Shown: positions 13,587 to 26,327 of the stretch, piece by piece
Position numbering within the stretch: the first letter of the stretch is position 1
Layout: each line of letters starts with the position of its first letter
Assembly: GCF_036785885.1 (NCBI RefSeq)
Contig: NC_092322.1
Coordinates: 36,973,994 to 37,037,993, forward strand
Source of the DNA: Coffea arabica
Lineage: Eukaryota > Streptophyta > Magnoliopsida > Gentianales > Rubiaceae
Direction of reading: 5' to 3'
Length of the DNA: 64,000 nt
Notes under the pieces: generated by a model
Told to the model about the DNA's origin: nothing
The model's input: the letters and a program-made list of their open reading frames with translations, nothing else
Databases searched by the model: none
Position numbers and translations under genes: made by a program

Positions 13587-16500
13587 CAAGTTTATTTTGA
13601 GTGATCCGTGGCGAATCGGAAGAGTCGGTTGTTCTGCCTTGCCTGTGTGTTCGAATGAAATTGGGAAGCTACATCTTGTGGCTCGATTTTGTCCCACTTG
13701 TGAAAAGATTTTCAAAATGATGTCTTCTAATAAATTGTAGCATTTTGAACCTAGTTTTCAACCCTTAAATCATTCTCAATTTGGAGTTGTATAGAACTAG
13801 ATATGGCTTGATTTCGAAAATGCGACAAAACTGGAAACTGGAAACTTTTCCCTTCCTTGCTGACCGAATGGTCAAATTTGTTTTGGGATGTTATATTTCA
13901 AAAATTTAGTGTTATTTAATCATCAATTGCTTATTAAATGTTTCTGGAATCTTGGTTTAAAAAATGGAGCGAATTGGGGCTGATTTCGTTGGACAAAACC
14001 TTTGCAAAAGAAAGAGAAATAGGATGACAGATTTCACAAACTTTGATTGTTTTGTTAATTTCCTTCCCGTGCAAGTTTTTACCTAAATTTTGATAAAGAA
14101 TTTAAGTGTACCAAATTTGGTGTAATTTCAATACCATTTCGATACCCCAAAGATTGCTCTTCAAATCTGGAAATTCACTGCTCAGGTCGTGAAAATCAAC
14201 CGACTTTAAACTATTATATCTTGTTGCTCAAAACTTTGAATTTAGTTCCACTTGTAGTATTTGAAACTTTAATTGGGACTCTTATTGTGTTATAAATTTT
14301 AGAGACTGATTCATTTTCTGTGAATTTTACCGAATTTTCAAACATAGCTGAAAACCAAGAATGGTTCTGTCTTGCCTTCTTGAATCAGCAACTTTGAGCC
14401 GAAAAATGGATGCATTCTTTTTGAAAATCTGGAAAAGTGTCTGCTGGGAAATTTTAGTACTTTGGATCTAGTTTCCAAAGGTACAAAGCTAAAATTCTTG
14501 ATTTCTTAGGAAATGAGTTTTTAAGAACTTTTCATTTCCTTTTTATATTGATAGTTCGTTTTAAATTTATGTGAGTAAAAACGCAGATAAGATGTGTTAC
14601 CTTTGAGTGTTAGAATAGGAGGGTATTTATAATCCCAGATATTAGTATGGATTTTGAGAAATCGGTGTGCATTGATAGCCATGGGAAATACTTTTTTTTC
14701 ATTTCCTTTTTTTCTTTTTTCTCTTTTGCATGGAATCCTAAGAAACCTAATGCAAAAATAACTGGGATATTGAGTATAACTACTTCAATGGGGCCTCACG
14801 CATTTTCGTGAGATTGGCCATATAAAATTTATAATGAACAAATATTTTTAGATGATACTATTTCAATACTTGCGTAATCATACTTTATTAGTGTTAGCTT
14901 TCATAGCATCGAAGCTTTCACAAAGAAGTAAGCATGATATTTGTTAGCTAACCATGCTATTAACATACATATTGGACTATGCTATTCAAAAATTGCATGT
15001 GAGATAAAAAGGGACAAAGTAGATACTGAAATCGTTCATGGTGATCTAGTTTCAATGAGCTGTAGGATGCTTTGAGTCCTTCCTATGGCTAGAAGAAAGA
15101 TTTCTATTTGCTAGTATACTAAGTATTGTTGATAGCAGTAGGATTTCTGCAGCTAGCATAAGTTTGGAGTTTGACAAAAGCCTGTTGCTTTCCCCAGTTA
15201 AGTCGACTACCTTCTTACCTGAACAAAATTTATATCATAAAAAGTATGGACTTTAAAGCCATGATAACATGAACAAAAGAATAAATTGCAATAAAAAGAA
15301 AAGACTGTACATGCTGATACCTATATATATGATTCACCGTCTAGAATAAATTTCCAGGAAAAATAAATCACTTAACCCCTTGGTTTTTCAAATGGTCACA
15401 TGATCCCCTCAAGGTTTTGGAATGTCCACATACTCCCACGTGGTTTTATATAAAATAGAAAATGGGCAGAAAGCACCAACAGCTATAGCTACATTGTTGA
15501 ACCAAACACATTCTAAAATGTGTGTGATCGAACCATAATATTCACTTAACACTCCTATAAATTTTATTTGCATCTACTGTAACCAATATAATTTTTGTAT
15601 TTATCTTCATAATTCTCTTATAATTTTATGGAAGGTGGTCCGATTGTTGTTCCAATTGGTGTTAGTATTTCAACTAATGATGTTATGTGTGCTATTTTCT
15701 TTCAAGTGTTCACTTTACATGAAACTATAGGGGATGATGCATATTTTGAAATGTTAGCAGGCTTATGTGATAATTTGTGAATTTTTAAGGGCTGTGTAAT
15801 TTATCAAAAAAAATCTTTAACGGCGGAAACAGTCTTAGAGAGAGAGAGAGAGAGATATGCAAAAATTAACGGCTGCAAAGCATTCTATCCTGGGAAAGAA
15901 TAATCAAACAATTAACTGCTGCAAAGCATTCTATCCAGAGAAAGAATAATCATACTGCTATTTTCAATGGTCCACATTACTGTTTCCTGTGCACCCAATA
16001 GTTATTCCGGTAGAGCTCAAGATAATTAATATCCAAGATAATCTACCACGAGGAAAGAGAATCCAACAAGATTATATAGATTTAAAACCATTTCTTGAAT
16101 TGAACAAGACTGAGGCTTGTATTCATAAGATTTTAACACTTAAGTTAGTATCTTTTGCAGGACTAAAATCTTACTCTCTGCCTTGAATGAAATTATAAGT
16201 TGGAAGGAATATTCAGTAGTTGATAGTACAAGTGCTGTTCTGAAATGGCACATTTTGATTTTTGTTACTCGCTTAGTCATGTAAGCCTATGAAGTTAATG
16301 ACCTGAATTTAAAAGTTTAGCAATTTTAATAGTTTAGAATCCACTTACCAGTCACCTTGGTTAAAGTAGTTAACCAGGAATTTTGAAATTTTGTTTAATG
16401 GTAAGCGCACAAATTCAATAATTGGCACTGCAAAAATGCCATGATGACTAAGCTCGAATGAAAGTGTGATGCTTGAGTTAGGATGGAAACGTGATATTCC

Positions 16501-17727
16501 AGGATGTCTAATTCCTGGAGTACTTTATGATGCATTTTAGTTCTTTCTTGTTTTTATTTTCAAAACAAAGAAAATTTGCTATAAGCTTTCAAAAGTATTC
16601 GGTTGATACTTTGCAAGAAGGCTTGTAATTTTCAGGAAGCTTTAGAGTCTGTTGATGTTGAAATCTATTTGGTCATGAGGCAGCTCATATTAACTTTTTA
16701 TTTTTGCAATTTTGGATGGATTGATTTGTCATCAACAGTTGGCTTGATAGTGGAATAAGGATAAATTTGTACTCCTGCAGCAAGTTTACCATACGTTTAA
16801 TTCAAGGAATAGTTTTCCAATTTCCATTAACAAATTGTGCTAAAACTTAAATCCTAATTATGGATTATAGGACATCCCCTACTTGTAAATTACAGAACTT
16901 CCCTTTGCCATTCTCCGAACTCTCCCTAAAAGGGGTTTTTTTTTAAGTGAATAGCTGCAGCTGCTGAGAGTTGAGGAATCAGGGTTTTCAGGAAATTGTA
17001 TAGGACAAGAGATGAGTTTTTGTCACTATCTTCTATTAAGTTGATCTGAAAATTTTGCACCAAATTGAGATGAATCTGGTGAAGTAATTTGCTACACTCA
17101 TTGTTAAGAAAAATATCTCAGCTCCAAGCTTCGAGTTGGGTGAGGTCTCAAGCATAAGTTGGTTTGCATTAAATTTCTTTTCCAGATTGTTTAGCCAATG
17201 ACCAAAATTACTAACTAAATTTTATAACCAATATTGAAATTAGAAGCAACATCTTTAAAAACTTTGGAAGTGTCTACATAGGAATTTTGAAGCAAAAGTT
17301 TGCGAACTCAAAATACTTGTTTTTCAATTGGGCTCAATAGTAGGTTGTGCATAATTATCAAACCCGATATGATAGTTCAATCGGTCTACCTAATTAACCA
17401 AACTGAGCTGGTCTGAATTAGTAATTATATTGGTCAACAAAGGAACTAGTTGATTACTCATTCACACCCCTTGGTTTAACCGATAAGATCTAGAAAGTGA
17501 TCGGTTCAACCATCTATACACTGATCGTATTACTTTAAACAAAAAAATATATACATCATTTTATTTTTAAATTAAATGAGAAACAAATCAACCGTTGCAC
17601 CCATGATTCAATTGCTGAATCATTGAACAGATTGCCTCATTGGGTTCGTCTCCGGCCGGGTTTAATTACTATGTGATTGAAACCAGGAAATCGTTTGCAG
17701 AAGATGGATTTTTGGAATTTGATAAAA
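13587..17727. other. Gene-poor flank between the chromovirus and the Helitron
   Basis: No coding region could be supported. It holds a GA microsatellite at 15837-15855 and a 43-base tandem duplication right after it (15863-15905 and 15909-15951). A 50-codon open frame at 15628-15780 and a 65-codon one at 15989-16186 have no recognisable motif. The composition is ordinary AT-rich plant intergenic DNA. Confidence 0.6.
15863..15951. repeat. 43-bp direct tandem duplication
   Basis: Two copies (15863-15905 and 15909-15951) share nearly all bases, including the core GCTGCAAAGCATTCTATCC. They lie just after the GA run, so slippage or repair is a likely origin. Confidence 0.85.
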
Positions 17728-17758
17728 CTAGCAGAAATATACCGTGCTTGCGCACGGT
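17728..17758 (-). other. Helitron 3' terminus: hairpin plus CTAG
   Basis: The plus strand shows CTAG at 17728-17731, CAGAAATAT, then ACCGTGC-TTGC-GCACGGT, a perfect 7-bp stem with a 4-base loop. Read on the minus strand this is the canonical Helitron end: hairpin 9-12 bases before CTRR and a host T. Confidence 0.88.
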
Positions 17759-18366
17759 GAAGAATTTATGCAATGCCCACAATGAAATTTGGTAACTAGC
17801 GGATTGCAATTATAAACTAACGATATGGAAAACATTTGCAGGCAAAATAATTTGGTGTAATTAACAGAATTAAAGAACCTTTATTACAATTAATATATTT
17901 ACACATGTAATTGTGTAAATTTTTGGCGTGGCATGTAATTGTGAGCACCTATTGGAACAGCTTGTTAATTTTTTTATTAACGCATTTTTTTGTTTGATAG
18001 CTTTCTTGGTTTATGCTACAATATATTTGAATTGTATCATAGGCATATTAAGCATACCATTCTTAATAAAAGGCATAAGTTTAAAGATAAGATGTTATTT
18101 TGATTTTTTCAAGAAGCCTCGTAAAATTGCATATTATATGAGAATAATGAAGCCTTCAGAGTTGAAGTTGTAGATTTATTCAAAGCTTTTTACAAAAAAT
18201 CAAGCACGGTCCTGAATGGTTGAAAATAATTCTGCAGCATGTTGTCGATAAATTGCTAAGTTAAATTGACATGGAAAAAGAATGGACAACAAAAGCTGGC
18301 ATTCATATGTTTATTGAACATATAAGAAGAATAACGTTCCTTGCAGAATAAATTTAAAAGAAAGGT

Positions 18367-19260
18367 CTAAGATCTATCAGTTGGTGTATCAGAGAAGATG
18401 TAGAACTTATTGTACCAAGGGAATAGTTTTTCAACTCCATGTTTATTGAAGATTAAGACAGTATAGCAGGACCTTGATTCAGGGATAAATACTAAAGCGT
18501 CGCCAAATTGTAGTTGATGCTCAAATTTAAATGTGTTCCAATTATTTGTAATCTGTCTCTGACGCATTCCAAGAGTGACTGTCTTGTTTCTAGTTCTCAG
18601 GGTGATCAGAGGAGTTTTGTCACCATGCATGAAGAAGGATACAAACTTGGGTACTTTCTATTGTTCATCGAAAAAAAAATTATTAGTCGGAAAGAAAGTA
18701 ATGAATGATAAAATAAAACAAGACACAGCCAGAGCTCACAAAATTATGCTGGTTTTGCTGAGTGAAGATCTCATAGAATGATAGCCCATCAGAGATGTCT
18801 TGAATGAAATTCGGTTTCATTGCTGATGCTACTTTCTGGCACAGCATTCTTTGTTCTGTATGAAATACAGAACAAAGTTAAAGTATACGAAGGTGAGAAA
18901 TAAAACAAGATAAATGCTAATTTTTTGAAGTGTTTAAGCATGAGAAAACAAACTTTTTAGGATAATATGCTCTAGACTATCTAACAGATTAGGTAGCGGA
19001 TGAGTCCAAGGTAAGTAGTCATGTGTTTTTGTTGCTGAATAATGGAGCATGTCGAATAGCAAGTTTCCAGAATGTCGAAGGAGCATTCTGTCATCTTCAC
19101 TGATGATATTATTGTCACAGAATTCTTTCCATCCTTCCCAAACCAATTTTCTAAAATGCTAATGGTCCATGTTCTATACCCTTCTCGAATAGTTATCTTA
19201 TGTTGGCGGTGTTTTCTTAGAAGCAGCAGAAACTGATTAGCAAATATCTATTTATTTTGA
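18367..19260 (-). pseudogene. Two B3 DNA-binding-domain remnants (REM-like) inside the Helitron
   Basis: The upstream copy (about 19000-19260) reads HKITIREGYRTWTISI, then after a +1/-1 frame change GWKEFCDNN and LRHSGNLLFDML, in B3 order (basic strand, W, GWxxF, GD-like turn, hydrophobic strand). The downstream copy (18367-18630) reads TVTLGMRQRQITNNWNTF, LQFGDALVF, YTVLIF, again the B3 pattern with W..F and GD.LVF. Between them is intron-like DNA. The family binds DNA as plant transcription factors, and REM proteins carry several B3 domains. It lies between the RPA-like remnant and the Helitron 3' end on the same strand, so it looks like captured host sequence, though a Helitron-specific ORF is possible. 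B3 is judged by pattern only. Confidence 0.5.
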
Positions 19261-19534
19261 AAAAAATTTGGTTAGCACTAAACAATTTATATTGCATGAG
19301 AAAAAATTATACCATATAGAAGTAAAAGTACCTGCTTAGAATTGTTAGCCCTAAAGAAAAAACAGCATTCCATATTGTTGGTAACATTTGGTGGAAGACT
19401 GGAGGATCCAGCATTTTCAAAGTACTCCATAGTTGTGTGTTATAACTATAATAGGCTTTTGAGGCTATAGATTTTAGTAGGCTGTCCTTGTAATATATAT
19501 ATACATAGAGACTCCATAATAAGAATAGATAGCA

Positions 19535-20268
19535 TTAATTGTGTTGTAATAGTATCTGGTAAGCAGTGAATTTATTTAAAGTGGTTGAATTAATAGCTGT
19601 AGAATCAGTAATACATGCAGAAAGTGCAGTCTTGGAAAGGTTCAATGTGATTTGAAGTTTGGAGCCAGTAGTTAATTGATGGTATATTGAATGGTGAAAA
19701 GCTTTGCCGTTGGCAATCAATGTTAGTTTCAAATAGCATGAATGGTACGGGATAATGTGGAAACACTATACAGACTACGGTACTTTCAAATGAAGTTGCA
19801 AAAGGTATGCAGACTAACAGGCAATGCTTAACAGTGCATAGAAATACATATTTCAGCCGTATGAATATTTGATAGCATTTCACAGGCACATCAATAGCAT
19901 GACAGTGCTCAAAATGTAGAAACTTGGTTTGTTTCACCACACAAAAAGGCACATAGCAGAGAATGCAGAGAAAAACAAAAATAGCTTGTTTGGAAAAGAC
20001 GATTCCTTCAACCTTTGAGCCCTGGAAAATAATTATCATGATGGTGGACAAATGAGTACTATATATACTTCTAAGTTTAGCATATAGCATTTTGAATATA
20101 AAAAAGTTTTATTGCAATAAATACCTTAGAATCAATGAAGATAAATTTTTGTTTCTTAGTTGGTGTGCTAATTGATGAGGTAACTTGTTATTTCTCTTGG
20201 ACAGTGACTTTTGCTGTCCACTTCTCCATTCCGACCTCAACATCATTGATAGGCAATATAGTGGCCAT
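19535..20268 (-). pseudogene. RPA70-like (OB-fold, single-strand DNA-binding) gene remnant of the Helitron
   Basis: A start ATG lies at 20268. Exon 1 (20268-20125) encodes WTAKVTVQEK, an in-frame TAA, then STPTKKQKFIFIDSK. A GT-AG intron of 103 bases follows (20124-20022), and the frame resumes in phase with GSKVEGIVFSKQAIF. This is the start of an RPA1-type OB fold (W.vkV...w, then a DxxG..I.a.if strand). Plant Helitrons commonly carry such a gene, presumed to coat single strands during rolling-circle transposition. Beyond about 19980 the frame becomes hard to follow, though open stretches continue to about 19535. The in-frame stop makes it non-functional as read. Confidence 0.55.
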
Positions 20269-21684
20269 CCTATACTCATTAGCAATAATAAAAGATATAA
20301 GCAAGAAATTTCTGGGTGCAAGGCAAAAGAAAGTTATAAACATTGAAAACAAGATATAACAACATTTAAATGGTAAGATACCTTTGAAGAGAGCAAATGA
20401 TCAATTACACAACTGCAATATTTCATCAAACACAATATTTCTGGTTCTGCAGTCAGTTTTAACTTCAACAAAAGTTCTTGGAAGTATGAGAACTTTAACT
20501 GCAGCAACAGTTTTTGCTCTAGAGAATGCAACGTATAATTGGCCATGAGAAAAAACTGGTTCCTTTAGATATACACCAACATAGTCAAGAGTTTGGGCCT
20601 GAGCCTTGTTAATTGTCATTGCAAAACAAAGGCGAACTGGAAATTGTGTTCTAATGAAGGGAATCCCATTTTTTTCATTATCAAGTGTCTGCAATGGAAT
20701 TCTTGGGATGAAAATCTTCTTCCCTTTATGCTGAACAAATGCTATCTCAGCACAGATAGTGTGCCGTTTTAGCTGTCGACAAATAAGTCTTGTGCCATTG
20801 CACAATCCTTCAACTGGATTTAAATTCCTGAGCAAGATCAAGGGACAGTTTTCTTTTAGCATGAGTTTGTGAGGAGGGAGACCTTTTGGATTTTGAGAAT
20901 TCAAAAAATCCTCATAATCTGCCTAAAATCTCTGATCAACAATTTGGTCAGAACTTGTATAAGTAAAAAGCTGTCCAGGAAACCTCTGAATCATCATTTC
21001 ATTAATGTCTTCAACAGAGGTATTTTTTAGGGTTAAAATACATCTATTGATCATTTCATAAGGATCAGTTGAATAAAGGTTGAAATTTGGAAAGATACAA
21101 GCTATCAACCTGGGTGAAAAAGTTTCTGTTAGTAAGCTGTTCAAGATATACGTAGTAATATTGAGGTGAAAAATGACGAGTGTGTGATGAATACAGCAAA
21201 TATAGAGGACCTGTCAAAAATCTTTCATATTGTGGAATGGAATAACTAGATGACTTGGTAAACATATCTGGTAATCTGCATCAACAGGTTCTGCACCTTC
21301 CCCAACTCTGAGCAAGAACTGTGAAAAGGCAGAATCTAAAGTAGCCCTCATATTCTGTGTTAGTTTTATTTTGTGCATCCTAGACCATAACGAAGAATTT
21401 AGAAGGCTAGCCTGAATTAACTGGTCCTTCGTAGCTCCTTCAATAACGGGCAGAGTTTGGCAAAAATCACCTCCAAAAACCACAACCTTACCCCCAAAGG
21501 AGCATCAGTTTCCATTAGGTCTCTCAGTAATTCATCAAATGCTTCAATACCATCTCTTTTTGCCATTGACGCTTCATCCCACAAGAACAACTTGCATTGA
21601 ATGATTAATCGTGCCATGCTACTTTGTTTGCTCAATTGGCAAGTTTTATTCCTAGAAAAATCCAATGGAATTTTAAATCTGGAC

Positions 21685-22194
21685 TAGGGCTGCAAACGAG
21701 CCGAGCCGAGTAGAGCTTTGAGCTAATCGAGCCGAGTCTCGACTAAATTTTATCAAGCTCGAGCTCGAGCTCGAGCTCGACGAGCCGGCAAATTTCGAGC
21801 TCGAGCTCGACTCGAATCAAATCGAGCCGAGCTCGAAAAAAAATAAAAATAAATATTTTATTAAAAAATAAATAAATAAAATAATATTTTTTTCTTAATA
21901 AATAATAAAATATTAAGGACATATACGTAATTTTACTATGAAAATAAAAAATAAAAAATATATATATAATATACGTAATTTTATTATTAAATAAAAATAA
22001 AAAAAAAATATATATATATATATACCCAAGCTCGCGAGCCGGCTCGCAAGCTAACGAGCTTAATATTCTGAGCTCGAGCTGGCTCGAGCTCGACTCGAGT
22101 TCGATTAACATCGAGCTCGACTCGAGCTTGACTCGAGCGGCTCGCGAGCGGCTCGCGAGCGGCTCGCGAGCGGCTCGATTCGTTTGCAACTCTA
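21685..22194. mobile_element. hAT-type MITE inserted in the Helitron helicase
   Basis: The 510 bp element has inverted termini (TAGGGCTGCAAACGAGCCGAG on the left, GTTTGCAACTCTA on the right). A perfect 8-bp duplication ATCTGGAC flanks it (21677-21684 and 22195-22202), which is diagnostic of hAT. The centre is AT-rich and non-coding. Both subterminal zones are packed with CGAGCTCGAG-type motifs, ending in four GGCTCGCGAGC-like units on the right. Removing it and one TSD rejoins the helicase coding sequence. Confidence 0.92.
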
Positions 22195-25100
22195 ATCTGG
22201 ACTAAGCAATTCTTCCTCCAGGAAGAATTGATGCTACAACTCCTGAAGCTGCTACAGCTATTGCAATGTACCCCTGTGATCTAAGTGTTGCAAGAAGCGA
22301 ACGATATAAAAATGTTTTTCCCGTGCCCCCCAGACCATCAATGAAAAAGCTTTGTTCTTTGGAAGAAAAAACAGTCTCCAAAATCAAGTCATAAGCACGT
22401 TTTTGTTCTGCATTTAACTTTGAAACTATCAATAAATCTTCCGGTGACACCACAATACTCATTTCACTGTCCACTTCCTTTGTCATGCTTTTATGACAGT
22501 TAAGACTAACATCATCCGCAATTAACTTGTACTCACTGATATGGCTCCCCATTTGTTGGAGCGATTTGTTAATATCAAGCAAGACTTTTCGTCTTATTTC
22601 AGCAGTTGAATGATGAGCCTGTACCTGTGCTCGTTCGAAGTCTCTCGAAAGTTCCATTTCAAATTTTTCCCACAAAAGACTTGGATTTGTTGGAGCACAA
22701 TGTAGAAGTAAAGTAGCAAATAAAAATCTAAGCGAAGAAGGCATTTGAAAACCAGCTGCTTCTTCAAGTGTCTCCTCAATATAAGAATTAGATTCTAAGA
22801 GGCCAAGCTGTAAGGCAGCCTCTCTAAATGAATTCATTCTACATCCATTAATTGTCAACAAGTCATCAAAAGATGTAGGAGCTCGAACATGTGAGAGAAG
22901 AAGTCTTAAATAATACTTATCACCTTTGCTTGGTTTAACAATGACTAACCTGTTTATAACCTTTTGCTTACTTCTTTCTGTCCATTTTCTTTTACCAGGT
23001 GTCCAAACAAAGTGCTCAGCAAATTCTCTATACAAACACTTGAGATTTTGAGCTTTTTTGTTGACACGGTTCATTCTAAAAAACTCAGTTAACATAGTTT
23101 TTGAGAAATCAATATTTTTTAAGAGCTGTGAAAGATCAGAATTTTGATCAAAAGAAACATATTGGTGATCAGGAAGATGCACCTGAAGAATGTAAACAGT
23201 AGGGGTCATTTCATTCAAGCGAAATGCATAAATCCGCCACAAAGCTTTGGGAGCAGAAACCGATCGACCTTGCTGAAATTCCTTGATCTCATCAACATCT
23301 TGAGGTGTTTCATCAGATATAATGTGGAAGTTGACAATATCATGACCTTTAAATATATACTTGTATAAATACTTAACTAAATTTATAGTCGAACAGATTT
23401 CGACGTTGATGTGACAGTCAATCAAAGCTAGCAAGTATGGAGTATATGGGATGATCCACCTATTATCCAAATCATAACCCCTGACTCTAATTTTTTGGCC
23501 ATCATCTCGCTTGCGATAATGTGGATAGCTATCCTCACCATGAGTCGTATGGTCAGAATACCCTTTTGGATAATGATTTCTGCAGACACCGTTTCTCATG
23601 CAAGGACTTTCTTTGTTCATTTTTCCACAAGGGCCATGTATCATATGCCTTACAATAAGAGAATAAAGATGAGGATGCTTTTTACGATCAGGGAGTTCAG
23701 CACACACAATTTTATCATAGGCTGCTGGATTAAGAGGCTTAAACTGTGGTTCAATATAAACAATAGGTGAGCATGAGGAAAGCCTCTTTTTTTGGAATTC
23801 AATAACATAAACATAGGCTGCTACATCTCCAAATATTTTCTTTGTAACAATCTCTGCTTTCAGCATTTCAAACTTTGCCCTAAACATTCTAGCTAAAAGA
23901 TCTGGCCTGTCTTGAGGTTTTTCTTTGTACTTTAAATTTTCCTGAATTTCTGGCCACATTGGATTGCATGTCATAGTCAAAAAAATGTCAGGCTTTCCAT
24001 ATTTTTGTACTAAAGCCATCGCATCAAGATATCTACGCCTTATATCCCGCAGTCCTCCAACAAACGAAGCTGGCAAATATATTCGCCGACCAACCTTAGA
24101 ACCTGACAGTTGGCCTAAAGAAACACTATCCATTATTCCTTGAAGAGCTTCAGTCCGAATGGTATTTTGTTTCTTTCTATGAAAATCAAGTCTAGATGTC
24201 TCTATCTTAACATAGATATCAACAACATATTGCTATAACAATCTTAGTACATGTAACAACATGGAATCATCATCATTTCTCATTTGAAACTTATAATAGT
24301 AGTATTCCCTAGCCGTAACATTAGTTTTCTGTTTCTTAGCACGATCAGCGGCTGAAATAAAAAGAAACTACGTATTAATGACACGAAGAAAAAATACGAT
24401 ATGCTAGAAAAATCATAAATACATTCTAAATATTTTAAGCTTATACGTGCCTGTTTGTTCTAGATTAATCAAATCAGACGGAGTACTGATAGATGCTGGA
24501 TCAATACCAATATCATCTTCACAGACATGATAGGCTCTTTTCCTATTTTTAGACGTAATCCTTTGAATTCCATGGTGCCATCCAGATTCCCCACGAGGAA
24601 ATAACAAAGGATACTGCAAAGAGTCATAGCAAGCATAATAATGCCTAATCATATGACTTTTATTTGAATGACTATAAATTTCAATGTGGACTGACTTATC
24701 AACTGATTCATCATCAGTTTCAGTCCATATAGCAGCAACTTGAGAAGCGGACGGAAGATTATATATACGCTGATCAAGAGCAGGATTGCAATTAAGAACA
24801 ATTCTATGTTGTTCGAGAGCAGGAATATGACGCAAATCCTTAAAGAATTTAGCATAAGGATTGCCAGCTAAAATGCGCATAAGCAATTTAAGAGTACCTT
24901 CGCGTAGTCGCGTGGAAGCATCAAGTCGCCTTGCAAGTTCCTCATCTGTATCAAAAAAGTATAACTGAATACCAGATGGTTTATCACGTTGTGATAGCAA
25001 ACTATCAAGAAAGTGATATACTTGGCCCTGTACTCGAAATGTATAAACACCGTGCTTATTTTCTGTCAGTTCTGGATCATATTTTGCAATAAAAGCAGTG

Positions 25101-26189
25101 AAAGAAACGTTGTTATTATATGTGTGAACATTCTTCCAAAAATGTTCACATTCTTCATCATCACCGATAAAGAGACGGCAAAGATTATAAGGCATCGGTG
25201 CAGCGACAAGCGAAACTTCTCCTCCTGAACAGCAGAAATTAGGAGGTTCTAAATGGAACTTTTTAGCTCCACAATACTGACAATTTGAAGCATCAGGAAG
25301 AATCAAGGAACGGTCGGGAATTCTTTCTAAACGACAGAGAATAGTTTTCCTAGATTTTCACTGCTAACCTGGAACAAAATTCATGTGTTGTTTTTTTGTT
25401 CCATGGATTTTTTTTGATAAGAACTAAATCTGAAAAAGCAACGCTAAAGATTTAACTGGACACAATTAAAAGGCAACCTGAGCTGTAAGTTTTTCTGGAT
25501 ACTGAAGCACGTTTGACAGTCCTAAAGGAAGTTCCATTTCCTGTGAGTGAAAATGAGCAAACTATTTGTAAAAAGGGTAACAAGAAAGAGAGAAGTTGTT
25601 GTGTAAAAGGAGATGAAAAAGAACAAAATCAAGAGTTTTGTAGTGATAAAGAAGGAGTAATATGAATCAGGATCACAAAGGAAAAATAGGTAGCTAGATT
25701 ATAGGAGCTGTTTAAAAGGCCAAATCAAAAGAGAAAGAAGAAGTTTCACAGATTCCTCGGAAGCAGTTATATTTGTAGCAAAAAAATAGGAAAAATGATC
25801 AGCATAGTCTACAAAAGCTCAATGTGGAAGACTAAATATAAGGTCTACCTTGCTGACCATTAGATGGAATGGAATTTGCAATAACAGAAGAGGAAGCATG
25901 CTTTTCATTTCCCAACGAAGCAACTGCAGAGCCCAGCAAGTGTGGTAATCCATCACTGCTTAACACAGTTTCTGATTGAACAACAAAATACGAAGCTGAA
26001 TCTTCTAACTGATCACTAATCAGAAGATCAGCATTTTCATTAGAAGTAACATGCATAGAAGCATCAAGAGTACTAATGCCTACTCCTACAAGGATCTAAC
26101 GGTGTGTTTTGAGTGTAATCTACACGTTTTCTCTTAGAAGCGGCAAATTTTGACACACAATCAGAGGCAGAAGGGGACATATTTTTTTT

Positions 26190-26327
26190 CTTTCCAGCAT
26201 TAGCCTCCCTTCGACGGCGTAAAAGATCATCCCTTTTATCCTGTGGCATTTGTGTGTAACGACGTGCGCTAGCTTCTCTTTGACGACGTAAAAGTTCATC
26301 CTTCTTTTCTTGAGGCATCTCTGCATA
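26190..26327 (-). other. Two 23-residue repeats (STPR-like) at the Helitron protein N-terminus
   Basis: Two adjacent units of exactly 23 codons share Y-x2-MPQ-x-K-x-D-x-LLRR-x-REA-x-A. This resembles the basic, helical score-and-three peptide repeat known as a DNA-binding unit. DNA binding by the transposase is an inference. Confidence 0.55.

Noticed and set aside
15628-15780. 50-codon plus-strand open frame starting MEGGPIVVPIGV
   Set aside because: No splice sites, family motif or flanking coding signal; could be chance or an old retroelement remnant.
17340-17720. GGTT/AACC-rich stretch next to the Helitron that might be another element
   Set aside because: No matching termini or target duplication could be found.
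18514-18781. Plus-strand open frames over the B3-like region
   Set aside because: Antisense to the B3 remnants, with no motif of their own.
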